From NCBI GenBank assembly GCA_009781565.1, contig WQXV01000004.1, positions 1 through 19,597 of the forward strand: a DNA stretch of 19,597 bases, read 5' to 3'. The translations under genes and the position numbers were made by a program. Source of the DNA: Actinomycetes bacterium (lineage in GTDB: Bacteria; Actinomycetota; Coriobacteriia; WRKU01). Positions 1-7,773 of the stretch are shown here, piece by piece; positions within the stretch are counted from its first letter, which is position 1; each line of letters begins with the position of its first letter. The notes beneath the pieces were generated by a model. That model did not search any database. It saw nothing but the letters and a program-made list of their open reading frames with translations, and was not told the DNA's origin.

Positions 1-350
1 AGAAGGATAAATTCAATTCCTTCGTCCATTGCATATCCACGAGCTTGTCTCAGATGATTCTCATTGAGTTTTGTCCCAAGTGATTTCACCTCAATGACTG
101 CAAGTTTCTCCATCTCATTCTTTGAGTTTTCCTTTTGAATAACAAAATCAGCGAAGCCTCCACTGATCGCTTGCTCGGCAGTGAGGTTATCAAACTCATC
201 CCACCCGAGCATGTCGCTCACAACACGTGTAACAACCTGCCTTGTATCAGCTTCTTTGATATTATTCTCGATTCCTCGATCAATTATTCTTCTCATCTTT
301 GGAAGAGTGGTCCTAACTCTATCTTTTGCTTTATCCTGATAGACAGCCAT
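1..350 (-). CDS. HsdR-N-like PD-(D/E)XK nuclease, N-terminal part (runs off the left edge)
   Basis: Reading the reverse strand from an ATG at 350 gives about 116 residues with no stop before the window edge. A helical N-terminus and a segment GWDEFDNLTAEQ lead into GGFADFVI (Asp68) and VIEVKS (Glu87, Lys89). This is the D...ExK catalytic pattern of the restriction-endonuclease-like fold, followed by NHLRQARGYAMDEGI. That order matches the N-terminal nuclease domain of type I HsdR subunits and stand-alone predicted type IV restriction enzymes (the HSDR_N family, by recall). The start is supported by AAAGGA at 357-362, six bases upstream. The gene is AT-richer than its neighbours and transcribed away from the FKBP gene, so recent acquisition is plausible. 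Whether a helicase domain or partner subunits follow lies outside the window. The fold call is fairly secure; the biological role (phage defence or other) is inference. Confidence 0.75.
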   Translation of the reverse strand, partial: MAVYQDKAKDRVRTTLPKMRRIIDRGIENNIKEADTRQVVTRVVSDMLGWDEFDNLTAEQAISGGFADFVIQKENSKNEMEKLAVIEVKSLGTKLNENHLRQARGYAMDEGIEFIL

Positions 351-480
351 GGAGATTCCTTTCGTATTTCGAGCATAATAAGGTATTGATTTTTTCTAGT
401 GTATCACCAAGTACTTCAAAACGTACTTGCGTAAGTAAACGAAGATTTGAAAAACCGATAAGATCACAGGCTTGTGTCAT
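331..480 (-). CDS. Possible 49-residue ORF overlapping the nuclease start
   Basis: A reverse-strand ATG at 480 opens 49 codons ending in TAA at 331-333. The product begins MTQACDLIGFSNLRLLTQ. It overlaps the nuclease start at 350 by 20 bases in another frame, and its reading frame contains the nuclease ribosome binding site. The frame is open upstream only to about 501, and no convincing ribosome binding site precedes the ATG. It could be a coupled leader peptide or small partner protein, a remnant of an older gene, or chance. I do not recognise a family. Confidence 0.2.
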   Translation of the reverse strand: MTQACDLIGFSNLRLLTQVRFEVLGDTLEKINTLLCSKYERNLHGCLSG

Positions 481-565
481 GACCAAGGATACGGTCGCAA
501 CTCATCATCACAAGTAGTTCTCTTACGTTATGATTGATTACATCAATGAGAGAAAGGTTTGAGTT
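351..565. other. AT-rich divergent intergenic region
   Basis: This 215-base stretch separates the leftward nuclease gene from the rightward FKBP gene and should hold both promoters. Apart from the weak 49-codon ORF and a short dyad at 533-547, I could not identify a convincing -35/-10 pair. Its composition resembles the nuclease gene more than the GC-richer block to the right. Confidence 0.5.
533..547. promoter_or_regulatory. Dyad ATTGAT-TAC-ATCAAT upstream of the FKBP gene
   Basis: Two perfect 6-base inverted arms are separated by three bases. The dyad ends just before the FKBP ribosome binding site (AGAAAGG, about 550-556). Its size and place fit a repressor operator, but in AT-rich DNA a dyad of this length can occur by chance. 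No regulator is identified. Confidence 0.2.
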
Positions 566-988
566 GTGAAGCGATTACTCTTCGTTGTGGCGATAGTTGT
601 ACTTACCCTGCTCCTTGTGGGCTGTGGTAACAATGCAGGTGACGATGTAGGTTCGACAAGTGAGGTGGATGGTATGAAGATCGAGGATATCACTCTTGGT
701 AATGGCGCGTTAGCAGAACCGGGAAAGACCATTGTGGTGCACTACACCGGCACTCTTGAAGATGGGACGAAATTCGATAGTTCCGTCGACCGTGGAACGC
801 CGTTCGAGTTCACGCTCGGTGCCGGCCAGGTCATCAAGGGCTGGGATACGGGCTTTGACGGCATGAAGGTCGGCGGAAAGCGTAGACTGACCATCCCACC
901 CGAGATGGGATATGGTTCGCGTGCCGCTGGAACGATCCCTCCCAACTCGACGTTGATCTTCGACGTCGAATTACTTGACGTTAAATAG
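566..988 (+). CDS. FKBP-type peptidyl-prolyl cis-trans isomerase, lipoprotein
   Basis: The 140-residue product is predicted to be a lipid-anchored proline isomerase that helps fold exported proteins on the outer face of the membrane. Residues 1-20 form a lipoprotein signal: Lys2-Arg3, a hydrophobic core, then a lipobox LVGC with Cys20 as the modified residue. A short polar linker follows. From about residue 50 comes one FKBP domain with HYTGTLEDGTKFDSS, the GQVIKGWDTGFDGMKVGGKR core, IPPEMGYG and FDVELLDV, so the fold is complete. The start is GTG, chosen because AGAAAGG lies about nine bases upstream and the signal peptide begins there. It is the first gene of the rightward block, with a 41-base gap to hisC and no obvious terminator between them. 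Family assignment is secure; client proteins are unknown. Confidence 0.93.
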   Translation: MKRLLFVVAIVVLTLLLVGCGNNAGDDVGSTSEVDGMKIEDITLGNGALAEPGKTIVVHYTGTLEDGTKFDSSVDRGTPFEFTLGAGQVIKGWDTGFDGMKVGGKRRLTIPPEMGYGSRAAGTIPPNSTLIFDVELLDVK

Positions 989-1029
989 TATCCGTCTCAT
1001 ACGACACGATCAATAGAGAGCCTTTATCG

Positions 1030-2136
1030 ATGATGGATTGGAATGATTTCATACGTGACCATGTGCATCCTATGGCACCTTATGTGCCCGGTATGCGCGA
1101 AGAACAGGTTCGCGACATCGCCGGAACCGAAGATCTGGTCAAGGTCTCGAGCAACGAGAGTCCCTATCCACCATTCGATAGTGCGATACAAGCAGGTGAG
1201 AGGGCTTTGCGTGAGGTCAACCGCTATCCCGATGGGGGATGTGTCGACCTCAAAGCAGCGCTGTCTGCTCATCTTGATGTCGCAGCAGATAATCTGGTGA
1301 TCGGTAATGGCAGCAACGAGCTGCTGATACTGCTTGCGTATGCCACACTGGGTCCTGGTGATGAGATCATCTACGGATGGCCATCATTTATCGTCTATCC
1401 TTTGATGGCGCAACTCACCGGCGCGACCGCTGTTGAAGTGCCGCTTGATAAGAGCGCGCAGTTCGATCTTGACGCTATCCTTGAGGCGATCACACCTTCG
1501 ACCAAGATGATTGTACTGTGCAACCCCAACAATCCGACCGGCACATGGTATTCGAAAGAGGCGTTCAGCTCGTTTATGGAATCGGTGCCCGATGATGTTT
1601 TGGTGGTAGCCGACGAGGCCTACTTCGAGTTCGTCACCGACTTCGACTATCCCGATTCGCTTCGATGGTTCGACGGAGTAAGACCACTATGCGTGCTGCG
1701 GACCTTCTCAAAGGTCTATGGTATGGCAGGGGTCCGCTGTGGGTATGCCATCATGCCCCAAGCGCTGGTCGAAGCCCTCGATAAGGTACGCGCACCATTC
1801 AATGTCAACTCGGTCGCCCAGCAGATGGCGATCGCCTCACTGGGTGATGGCACGCAGTTGCGCAAGCGCATTCAAGGCAACGCCGAACAGCGCCAGCGCC
1901 TCCAACAGGCTTTCGATAAGCTCGATATCGTTTACTATCCTTCCCAGACCAACTTCGTATGGATCTTGGCAGACAATGCCCCCGACCTGTTCGACGCGCT
2001 GCTCAAAAAGGGCGTGATCGTGCGCGGGTTCGGCCAAGTGCCGGCTCTGCGTGTCGGGGTGGGCTCTGAAGAGGAGACCACCCGAATAATCGAGGCATGT
2101 ACCCAGCTGAGGGATGAGGGGACGATCAAGCATTAA
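1030..2136 (+). CDS. hisC: Histidinol-phosphate aminotransferase
   Basis: This 368-residue fold-type I PLP enzyme would convert imidazole-acetol phosphate plus glutamate to histidinol phosphate in histidine synthesis. Visible landmarks are SSNESPYPPF near the N-terminus, NRYPDGG, NPNNPTG at 165-171, DEAYFEF with Asp195, and RTFSKVYGMAGVRCGY carrying the PLP lysine Lys228. C-terminal VRGFG and LRVGVGS complete the substrate-binding part. Length is normal for HisC. The start is a tandem ATG with AGAGAG about ten bases upstream. No other early histidine genes are adjacent, but a PHP-type histidinol phosphatase, the next step, lies about 10 kb downstream. Related aminotransferases acting on aromatic or other substrates share these motifs, so specificity is slightly less certain than family. 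Confidence 0.9.
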   Translation: MMDWNDFIRDHVHPMAPYVPGMREEQVRDIAGTEDLVKVSSNESPYPPFDSAIQAGERALREVNRYPDGGCVDLKAALSAHLDVAADNLVIGNGSNELLILLAYATLGPGDEIIYGWPSFIVYPLMAQLTGATAVEVPLDKSAQFDLDAILEAITPSTKMIVLCNPNNPTGTWYSKEAFSSFMESVPDDVLVVADEAYFEFVTDFDYPDSLRWFDGVRPLCVLRTFSKVYGMAGVRCGYAIMPQALVEALDKVRAPFNVNSVAQQMAIASLGDGTQLRKRIQGNAEQRQRLQQAFDKLDIVYYPSQTNFVWILADNAPDLFDALLKKGVIVRGFGQVPALRVGVGSEEETTRIIEACTQLRDEGTIKH

Positions 2137-2145
2137 GGAGCGCGC

Positions 2146-2823
2146 GTGATAATCGCCATTGACGGACCGGCAGGTTCAGGCAAGTCGACCATAGCGAAGA
2201 ACACCGCCCACAAGCTGGGCTTTCGCTATCTTGATACGGGTGCGATGTATCGCGCGATCGCGGTACGTGCACGCGATCTGGGCATCGATTTCGACGACGG
2301 CGAGCAACTCTGCGTGATCGCCTGCAACGAGCCGATCGAGTTCGGGTTCTCTGATGATGAACCGCTTCCCTCACGTGTATTCATTGCGCAAAAGGAAGTT
2401 ACCGATGAGATCAGAAGACCGGAGATCGACAAAGCGGTCAGTCCGGTATCGGCCCATCGATCGGTGCGCAAAGCCTTGGTCGACCAACAACGAAAAATAA
2501 GCCAGCTAGGTGACTATGTGGTCGAAGGACGCGACATCGGAACGGTCGTGTTTCCCGACGCGCCTGTCAAGATATTTCTGACGGCCAACGCCGAGGAGCG
2601 TGCCCGCCGTCGCACCGCCCAAAACCTCGAACGCGACATCGACTCCTCCTATGAGGGGGTCCTCCAAGACCTGCGCGCACGCGATCAGTACGATTCGAGC
2701 CGAGCGGTGTCTCCTCTGGTCGCCGCAGATGATGCAGTCACTCTCGATTCGACCATGATGACCATTGACTACGTGACCAATCTCATCGTCGAGCTTGCTC
2801 GTCAAGCACAAGCAAGCGAATAG
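2146..2823 (+). CDS. cmk: Cytidylate kinase
   Basis: The 225-residue product phosphorylates CMP and dCMP to the diphosphates, recycling cytidine nucleotides from RNA and lipid turnover. The P-loop GPAGSGKS is at residues 7-14. It is followed by YLDTGAMYRA, VSPVSAHRSVRKALVDQQR, VVEGRDIGTVVFPDA and a lid region rich in Arg with ERARRRTAQ, all diagnostic of bacterial Cmk. The start is GTG, five bases after a strong AAGGAG that sits at the hisC stop. The gene lies nine bases from hisC and directly before plsC, and cmk next to plsC is a common arrangement in Actinobacteria and Firmicutes. The protein looks complete with no missing key residues. Confidence 0.95.
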   Translation: MIIAIDGPAGSGKSTIAKNTAHKLGFRYLDTGAMYRAIAVRARDLGIDFDDGEQLCVIACNEPIEFGFSDDEPLPSRVFIAQKEVTDEIRRPEIDKAVSPVSAHRSVRKALVDQQRKISQLGDYVVEGRDIGTVVFPDAPVKIFLTANAEERARRRTAQNLERDIDSSYEGVLQDLRARDQYDSSRAVSPLVAADDAVTLDSTMMTIDYVTNLIVELARQAQASE

Positions 2824-2835
2824 GTGCATCACGGT

Positions 2836-3564
2836 ATGGACGCAGCCCTTCGCAGAGGAAAACCCTTCTATGGACCGGAGGCTCCCAACTGGGCGTTCGC
2901 CTGGTTCATCAGAGCGGTCCCGGCACGCATACTCCTGCTTTTATGGCGGGTACGGGTGATAGGAAAAGAGAACCTGCCGCGTGAGGGAGGCGCTATACTG
3001 TGTGCGAACCATGTCTCGATGCTCGATTCGGTCATGCTCTGGTGCTCCCAGTTGCCCAAACAGCCACATTTTGTGGCCAAGTCCGAGCTTTATAACGTCT
3101 CAGGTACCAAAGGACGACTCCTGGGATGGTTCCTCGATATGGTCGGTGCGTTTCCCGTCGAGCGGGGAACCGCCGATCGCACCATGATCTTGCAAGCCAG
3201 TGATCTGTTGCGTGGCGGAGAGTGGGTCATGATCTTTCCTGAGGGCACCCGCAAAAAGGACGGGGTGGTCTCAGCCGAGATGGGAGAGGCGCTGGGCGGG
3301 GCTGCCTATCTGGCGCAACGGATCGGAGTACCGGTCATACCCATCGGTATCGCCGGAACCGAGAAGATCATGGTAGAAGGCAACAAGCTTCCACGCTTTC
3401 CGCGCGTGACCATAGTGATCGGTGCACCCATCGATCCTGCCGAGTTCGAGGGAAGACGCAAAGAGAAAGTCAAGCACATCACCGATGTGCTCATGGAACA
3501 GATCCATGAACTGCGAGACCTTGCCCGCGCGCTGAATGGGGATGTGATCTCACATGAAGGATGA
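2836..3564 (+). CDS. plsC: 1-acyl-sn-glycerol-3-phosphate acyltransferase
   Basis: The 242-residue product acylates lysophosphatidic acid to phosphatidic acid at the membrane. It has the acyltransferase motif NHVSMLD (His59, Asp64, counted from this start) and the glycerol-phosphate site FPEGTR at 134-139. A hydrophobic segment (ARILLLLW) near residue 30 probably anchors it. Two starts are possible: GTG at 2824 immediately after the cmk stop, with no ribosome binding site, or ATG at 2836 with AGGTG about nine bases upstream. I prefer 2836. With plsY and gpsA downstream in the same block it covers three steps of phosphatidic acid synthesis; plsX is not in the window. Confidence 0.92.
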   Translation: MDAALRRGKPFYGPEAPNWAFAWFIRAVPARILLLLWRVRVIGKENLPREGGAILCANHVSMLDSVMLWCSQLPKQPHFVAKSELYNVSGTKGRLLGWFLDMVGAFPVERGTADRTMILQASDLLRGGEWVMIFPEGTRKKDGVVSAEMGEALGGAAYLAQRIGVPVIPIGIAGTEKIMVEGNKLPRFPRVTIVIGAPIDPAEFEGRRKEKVKHITDVLMEQIHELRDLARALNGDVISHEG

Positions 3565-3582
3565 AGGACCGAGGAGAGTGGT

Positions 3583-4416
3583 ATGGAAGTAAAGATCGCG
3601 CGCTATGCCGGTGTCTGCTACGGGGTCGAGCGTGCGCTCAAGCTCGCCCAGCTCTCCGCCGAAGAGGCCAGCGAGGTCCACTCGTTCGGTCCGCTGATCC
3701 ACAATCCCCAGGCGGTCGCCTCGCTCCAAGAACAGGGCGTACAGGTCGCCGAGACCCTCGATGAGGTGGGTGAGGGGACTCTGATCATCCGCAGTCATGG
3801 GGTGGCTCCCGATGTGATCGAGGAGGCGAACACCCGCGGACTCACCGTGGTCGATGCGACCTGTCCCCATGTCAGCAAAGCGCAGGAATCGGCTGAAAAA
3901 TTAGCTGCTGACGGCTATCTGGTCGTCATCGTTGGCGAGGCCGACCATCCCGAAGTATCCGCGATCCGAGCCCGTTCGGGCGAGGAGGTCGTAGTGATCG
4001 GTAGTGCCGATGAGCTACCCCCACGCTTGGGCAATCGCATGGTCGGTGTGGTCGTGCAGACCACTCAGATGGCCGATATCCTCGATGAAGTGGTCGAGGA
4101 CCTGCTGCCACGCGTCAGTGAGCTGCGGATATTCAATACGATCTGTGATGCGACCTCGAAGCGCCAAGCGGCTGCTGCCGAGCTGGCTGCCGAAGTCGAT
4201 GTCATGGTCGTCGTCGGAGGTCACAACAGCGGCAATACCTCACGGCTCTCGCAGATCTGTCGTCAGGTCAATACGAACACGTATCACGTGGAAACCTCCA
4301 AAGAGATCGATCCCGCATGGTTCACCGACGCTGAAGTGGTCGGTGTGACCGCAGGTGCATCGACCCCTGGCGAGCAGATGGCCGGGGTCGTCGAGCGCAT
4401 CGAAAGCCTGAGCTAG
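3583..4416 (+). CDS. ispH: 4-hydroxy-3-methylbut-2-enyl diphosphate reductase
   Basis: This 277-residue iron-sulfur enzyme performs the last step of the MEP pathway, giving IPP and DMAPP. The three cluster-binding cysteines are visible: Cys12 in GVCYGVERAL, Cys94 in DATCPHV and Cys188 in NTICDATSKRQ. IIRSHGV, HPEVSAI and VVGGHNSGNTSRL, which hold the active-site residues, are also present, as is the C-terminal GVTAGASTP. Length matches the short stand-alone form, without the S1 repeats fused to IspH in some anaerobes. The start has GAGGAGAG a few bases upstream. It lies 18 bases after plsC and two bases before the PDZ/radical SAM gene, so co-transcription is likely. Confidence 0.96.
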   Translation: MEVKIARYAGVCYGVERALKLAQLSAEEASEVHSFGPLIHNPQAVASLQEQGVQVAETLDEVGEGTLIIRSHGVAPDVIEEANTRGLTVVDATCPHVSKAQESAEKLAADGYLVVIVGEADHPEVSAIRARSGEEVVVIGSADELPPRLGNRMVGVVVQTTQMADILDEVVEDLLPRVSELRIFNTICDATSKRQAAAAELAAEVDVMVVVGGHNSGNTSRLSQICRQVNTNTYHVETSKEIDPAWFTDAEVVGVTAGASTPGEQMAGVVERIESLS

Positions 4417-4418
4417 CA

Positions 4419-5762
4419 ATGGCACCGATGAAACCACAAGGAACCGTTAGATCGGTCGATGCCGGCTCGATCGCGGAACGTGCCGGGATCGGTGCAGGCG
4501 ATCATATCGTCGCGGTCAATGGCGCGCCCCTGCGCGATGTTTTCGATTGGCTCTGGCATAGCGATGAGGATCGCGCAGAGCTTACCGTTATCTCCGATGA
4601 CATCGAGCGCACGGTGCTGCTCGAGAGATCCGCAGATCAGGAGTGGGGTATCGAGTTCGATGAGATGCTCTTCGATGGTACCCATACCTGCAAGAACGCT
4701 TGCGCATTCTGTTTCATGGACCAGTTGCCCGACGGGTTGCGTAGCAGTCTCTACCTGAAAGACGATGACTATCGACTCTCATTTTACGAAGGCAACTTCG
4801 TCACCTTGACCAATCTGGACGATGACGATATCGATCGCATCATCACCCAGCACCTCTCACCACTCTACGTATCGCTGCATGCCGCCGACCCAGAGGTGCG
4901 TTCCCGACTGCTGGGTGCGCGTCACGCACGGGGGCTTGAAGCGTTCGAGAAACTGGCACACGCCGGTATCGAGATGCATGTCAGCATCGTATTGGTGCCC
5001 GGTATCAACGATGGGGAGGTGCTCGACGAGACGCTCGAGTATCTGAGCACGTTTCGCCCACAGGTTCTTACCGTAGGGGTCGTACCGGTGGCCTACACGC
5101 GCTTTACCGAAGATATCGCCGGTCAGGAGCCCAGCAGCTTCAACGATCAGAGCGCAGCCGCGCGTGTTATCGAACAGGTGCAGACCTATCAATTTCGCTC
5201 GCGCAAAGAGACCGAGCGTACCTGGGTCCATCTCGCCGATGAGTTCTACATCTATGCCCAAGCGCCGTTTCCCACCAGCGAATGGTATGACGGTTATCCG
5301 CAATATGAGAACGGTATCGGGATCGTGCATACCTACATCGAAGATATCCGTGAGCACTTCGATGAGCTGGTAGCAGGCTTTGCAACTCTTAAGGCCGGGT
5401 CCGAGATACTCACGATCGTGACCGGTGAGCTGACCCGCGACACCATGATTGGAACGCTGAGCGCCCTTGAAGCGGGCGGGAAAGTGCGCTTGCTGCCGGT
5501 GGTCAACCGGTTCTTCGGAGGAAATGTGAACGTGACCGGGCTGCTCACCGGTGTCGATATCGCGCGCGCGATCTGTCATGACAGCGAGCACTTCGGCAAA
5601 GAGACCAACTACGTCATTCCGTGGTCGATCTTCAATGATGACGAGCTGACCTTGGACGGTTATGAGCCGCAGCATATCGCCGAGCAGACCGACGCATCCT
5701 GCATCTTCGTCTCCGATGATGCGCAAGGGTTGCTCGATGCCATAGGGGAGGTCAGTTCATGA
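4419..5762 (+). CDS. PDZ-domain radical SAM-like protein (DUF512 family)
   Basis: The 447-residue product starts with a PDZ-like domain (residues about 8-60, with IAERAGIGAGDHIVAVNG). A cysteine cluster CKNACAFC follows (Cys91, Cys95, Cys98; CX3CX2C) inside GTHTCKNACAFCFMDQLP, typical of a radical SAM [4Fe-4S] site. The remainder has YEGNFVTLTNL, SLHAADPEVR, VPGINDG, VPVAYTRF and a C-terminal region with VTGLLTG, matching the family often annotated as DUF512 or Fe-S oxidoreductase. Function is not established to my knowledge. It is widely found beside der, as here, where it overlaps der by four bases (ATGA). An upstream ribosome binding site is weak, so coupling to ispH is plausible. The ATG at 4428 is an alternative start. 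Confidence 0.85.
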   Translation: MAPMKPQGTVRSVDAGSIAERAGIGAGDHIVAVNGAPLRDVFDWLWHSDEDRAELTVISDDIERTVLLERSADQEWGIEFDEMLFDGTHTCKNACAFCFMDQLPDGLRSSLYLKDDDYRLSFYEGNFVTLTNLDDDDIDRIITQHLSPLYVSLHAADPEVRSRLLGARHARGLEAFEKLAHAGIEMHVSIVLVPGINDGEVLDETLEYLSTFRPQVLTVGVVPVAYTRFTEDIAGQEPSSFNDQSAAARVIEQVQTYQFRSRKETERTWVHLADEFYIYAQAPFPTSEWYDGYPQYENGIGIVHTYIEDIREHFDELVAGFATLKAGSEILTIVTGELTRDTMIGTLSALEAGGKVRLLPVVNRFFGGNVNVTGLLTGVDIARAICHDSEHFGKETNYVIPWSIFNDDELTLDGYEPQHIAEQTDASCIFVSDDAQGLLDAIGEVSS

Positions 5763-7066
5763 ATCTACCGGTAGTAGCTGTCGTCGGGCGACCCAATGTC
5801 GGCAAATCGACGCTTATCAACCGCATTGCAGGTCGTGATGACGCTATAGTGCACGAGCAACGTGGAGTAACGCGCGATCGCAGTTACCACAGCGCTGATT
5901 GGTGCGGCAAGCACTTCATGCTCGTCGATACCGGAGGCATCGAGATGAGCAAGGACGATGCCTTCCAGGCAAGTATCCGTCTCCAGGCTGAGATCGCGAC
6001 CCACGAGGCAGATGCCATCATCTTCATAGTAGACGGTAAGACCGGTATGACCAGTGACGATGAGGATATCGCTAAACTGCTCAAACGGTCTGACACACCG
6101 GTGTTTCTGGCGGTCAACAAAGTCGATACCCCCGGCTCGGAGCAGGAGACCTACGAGTTTTGGAACCTCGGGCTCGGAACCCCGTGGCCGGTCAGTGCGA
6201 CCCATGGTAACGGGACCGGAGATCTGCTCGATGAGATCGTCAAAGAGCTGCCCGATGCCGAACCCGAGATCGATGATGGAGCCATCAAGGTGGCAGTCAT
6301 CGGTCGACCCAACGCTGGCAAGTCATCGATCACCAACCGATTGGTCGGCTTTGAGCGCTCGATAGTGAGTGAGGTGGCTGGCACCACCCGTGATGCGATC
6401 GACACGACCGTCGAGCGTGACGGGCAACTCTACCGATTCATCGACACCGCAGGCCTGCGAAGGCTGGGCATCATCAACGAGGATGTCGAATACTACGGAT
6501 TCGTGCGTGCCATGCGCGCGATCGATATGTGCGATGTCGTGTTGCTGATCGTCGATTCCCAGGTCGGGCTGACCGATCAGGACCAGCGCATCGCCAACTA
6601 TGCAAAAGAGCGCGGATGCGCCATGGTCATCATCTTGAACAAATGGGATCTCATGGATGACGAGTATGAGCGAAACCTCCTGCTCGACCAGATCGAGGAT
6701 CGCATGATGTTCGTCGGCTGGGCACCGGTGCTACGCATGAGTGCGTTGACCGGCAAGAACGTCCAAAAGATCTGGAAGAATATCGACGAGGTCTACCAAA
6801 ACTATTGTCGGGAGATCCCGACGAGTCAGCTCAACAAACTCCTCAGTGAGCTGCGTGAGTTCGGTCATACCGTCAACAAACGAGGACGGACGTTGCGTAT
6901 CAACTATGTGACACAGACGAGCACCAGACCACCGGGCTTCACCTTCTTTGCCAATCACCCCGATCTGGTCGACGATAACTTCGTGCGCTATATCGAGAAT
7001 CGCATGCGGGAGCGCTTCGGACTGGTCGGTACCCCGATCCTTCTGCGTTTCAAGTCGAAGGCTTAG
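5759..7066 (+). CDS. der: Ribosome-associated GTPase Der (EngA)
   Basis: This 435-residue protein has two tandem GTPase domains and a C-terminal KH-like domain, and acts in large ribosomal subunit assembly. The first G domain has GRPNVGKST (10-18), RGVTRDR, DTGG and NKVD. The second has GRPNAGKSS (182-190), AGTTRDA, DTAGLRR and NKWD. The C-terminal part with LRINYVTQTSTRPPGF and NPD-like HPDLVDDNFVRYIENR is the usual KH segment. Length is standard. The ATG overlaps the previous stop in an ATGA junction, with AGGGGAGG about eight bases upstream. plsY starts nine bases after the stop. Confidence 0.97.
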   Translation: MNLPVVAVVGRPNVGKSTLINRIAGRDDAIVHEQRGVTRDRSYHSADWCGKHFMLVDTGGIEMSKDDAFQASIRLQAEIATHEADAIIFIVDGKTGMTSDDEDIAKLLKRSDTPVFLAVNKVDTPGSEQETYEFWNLGLGTPWPVSATHGNGTGDLLDEIVKELPDAEPEIDDGAIKVAVIGRPNAGKSSITNRLVGFERSIVSEVAGTTRDAIDTTVERDGQLYRFIDTAGLRRLGIINEDVEYYGFVRAMRAIDMCDVVLLIVDSQVGLTDQDQRIANYAKERGCAMVIILNKWDLMDDEYERNLLLDQIEDRMMFVGWAPVLRMSALTGKNVQKIWKNIDEVYQNYCREIPTSQLNKLLSELREFGHTVNKRGRTLRINYVTQTSTRPPGFTFFANHPDLVDDNFVRYIENRMRERFGLVGTPILLRFKSKA

Positions 7067-7075
7067 GAGTGAGTC

Positions 7076-7741
7076 GTGCCTGAGAGCTACCTGATACGTC
7101 TGATCGTAAGCGCGGCTGTCGCGTTCTTGCTCGGTTCGATCCCGACCTCGTATCTGCTGGGCAAATATATCTACGGCATCGATCCGCGCGATGTCGGCTC
7201 GGGTGCGACCGGGGCGACCAATACCGCGCGCGCGATGGGTCCGGCCGCCGGGATTGTGACCGCACTGGCCGATATCGCAAAAGGCTGGCTGGCCCTGTTT
7301 GTTACTCAACACTATCTCGTAACCGAGCAGATCTTCGGGACTGCGAAGATGCAGTGGGCACTGGGTGCGGCTTTGATAGCGGTGATCGCAGGTCATGCGT
7401 TCTCGCCGTGGCTACGTTTTCGCGGTGGGAAAGGTGTTGCCGTTGCGGGAGGAGCGATGCTGGCACTGCTCGCCCCGCTGTTCTTCATCGAGCTCGCAAC
7501 GCTTATTGTGATCACCTTGCTGTCAGGATTCGTCGGACTCGGCTCGATCCTGGTAGCGCTGGCACTACCGGTGCTCTTGGCAGCTTTTCCCGCTACGCGC
7601 AGCGTGCCATTGGTCATATCGGGACTGGTCGCAGGACTCTTTGTGGTCTGGCTGCATCGTGAGAACATCGCGCGTCTGCGCGCCGGTACCGAGAATAAAC
7701 TGAGCTGGAACAAGGCTGAGAATAAGCGCGACACGAAATGA
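7076..7741 (+). CDS. plsY: Glycerol-3-phosphate acyltransferase PlsY
   Basis: The 221-residue integral membrane enzyme transfers an acyl group from acyl-phosphate to glycerol-3-phosphate, forming lysophosphatidate, the substrate of PlsC. It shows several hydrophobic helices and the three family motifs: LGSIPTSYLLGK, a glycine-rich loop GSGATGATNTAR, and FRGGKGVAVAGG, followed by GFVGLGS and a final LRHREN-like WLHRENIARL. The start is GTG with AGGAGTGAG at the der stop. The stop overlaps the first of two possible gpsA starts. GpsA downstream makes its substrate, which supports the assignment. Confidence 0.95.
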   Translation: MPESYLIRLIVSAAVAFLLGSIPTSYLLGKYIYGIDPRDVGSGATGATNTARAMGPAAGIVTALADIAKGWLALFVTQHYLVTEQIFGTAKMQWALGAALIAVIAGHAFSPWLRFRGGKGVAVAGGAMLALLAPLFFIELATLIVITLLSGFVGLGSILVALALPVLLAAFPATRSVPLVISGLVAGLFVVWLHRENIARLRAGTENKLSWNKAENKRDTK

Positions 7742-7756
7742 GAATGCTCGAGCATG

Positions 7757-7763
7757 AAAGGAA
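7757..7763 (+). promoter_or_regulatory. Ribosome binding site deciding the gpsA start
   Basis: AAAGGAA lies ten bases before the ATG at 7774. It argues for that start over the ATG at 7738, which overlaps the plsY stop but has no clear ribosome binding site. Confidence 0.5.
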
Positions 7764-7773
7764 CGTATCAGCT

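Noticed and set aside
326..517. Plus-strand 63-codon frame near the left edge
   Set aside because: It is antisense to the nuclease start region, which has conserved motifs, and has no supporting features.
4857..5726. Long reverse-strand open frame of 289 codons
   Set aside because: It lies entirely opposite the PDZ/radical SAM gene, has no recognisable motifs, and arises from the codon bias of the real gene (GAT, ATC, GTC, TCG).
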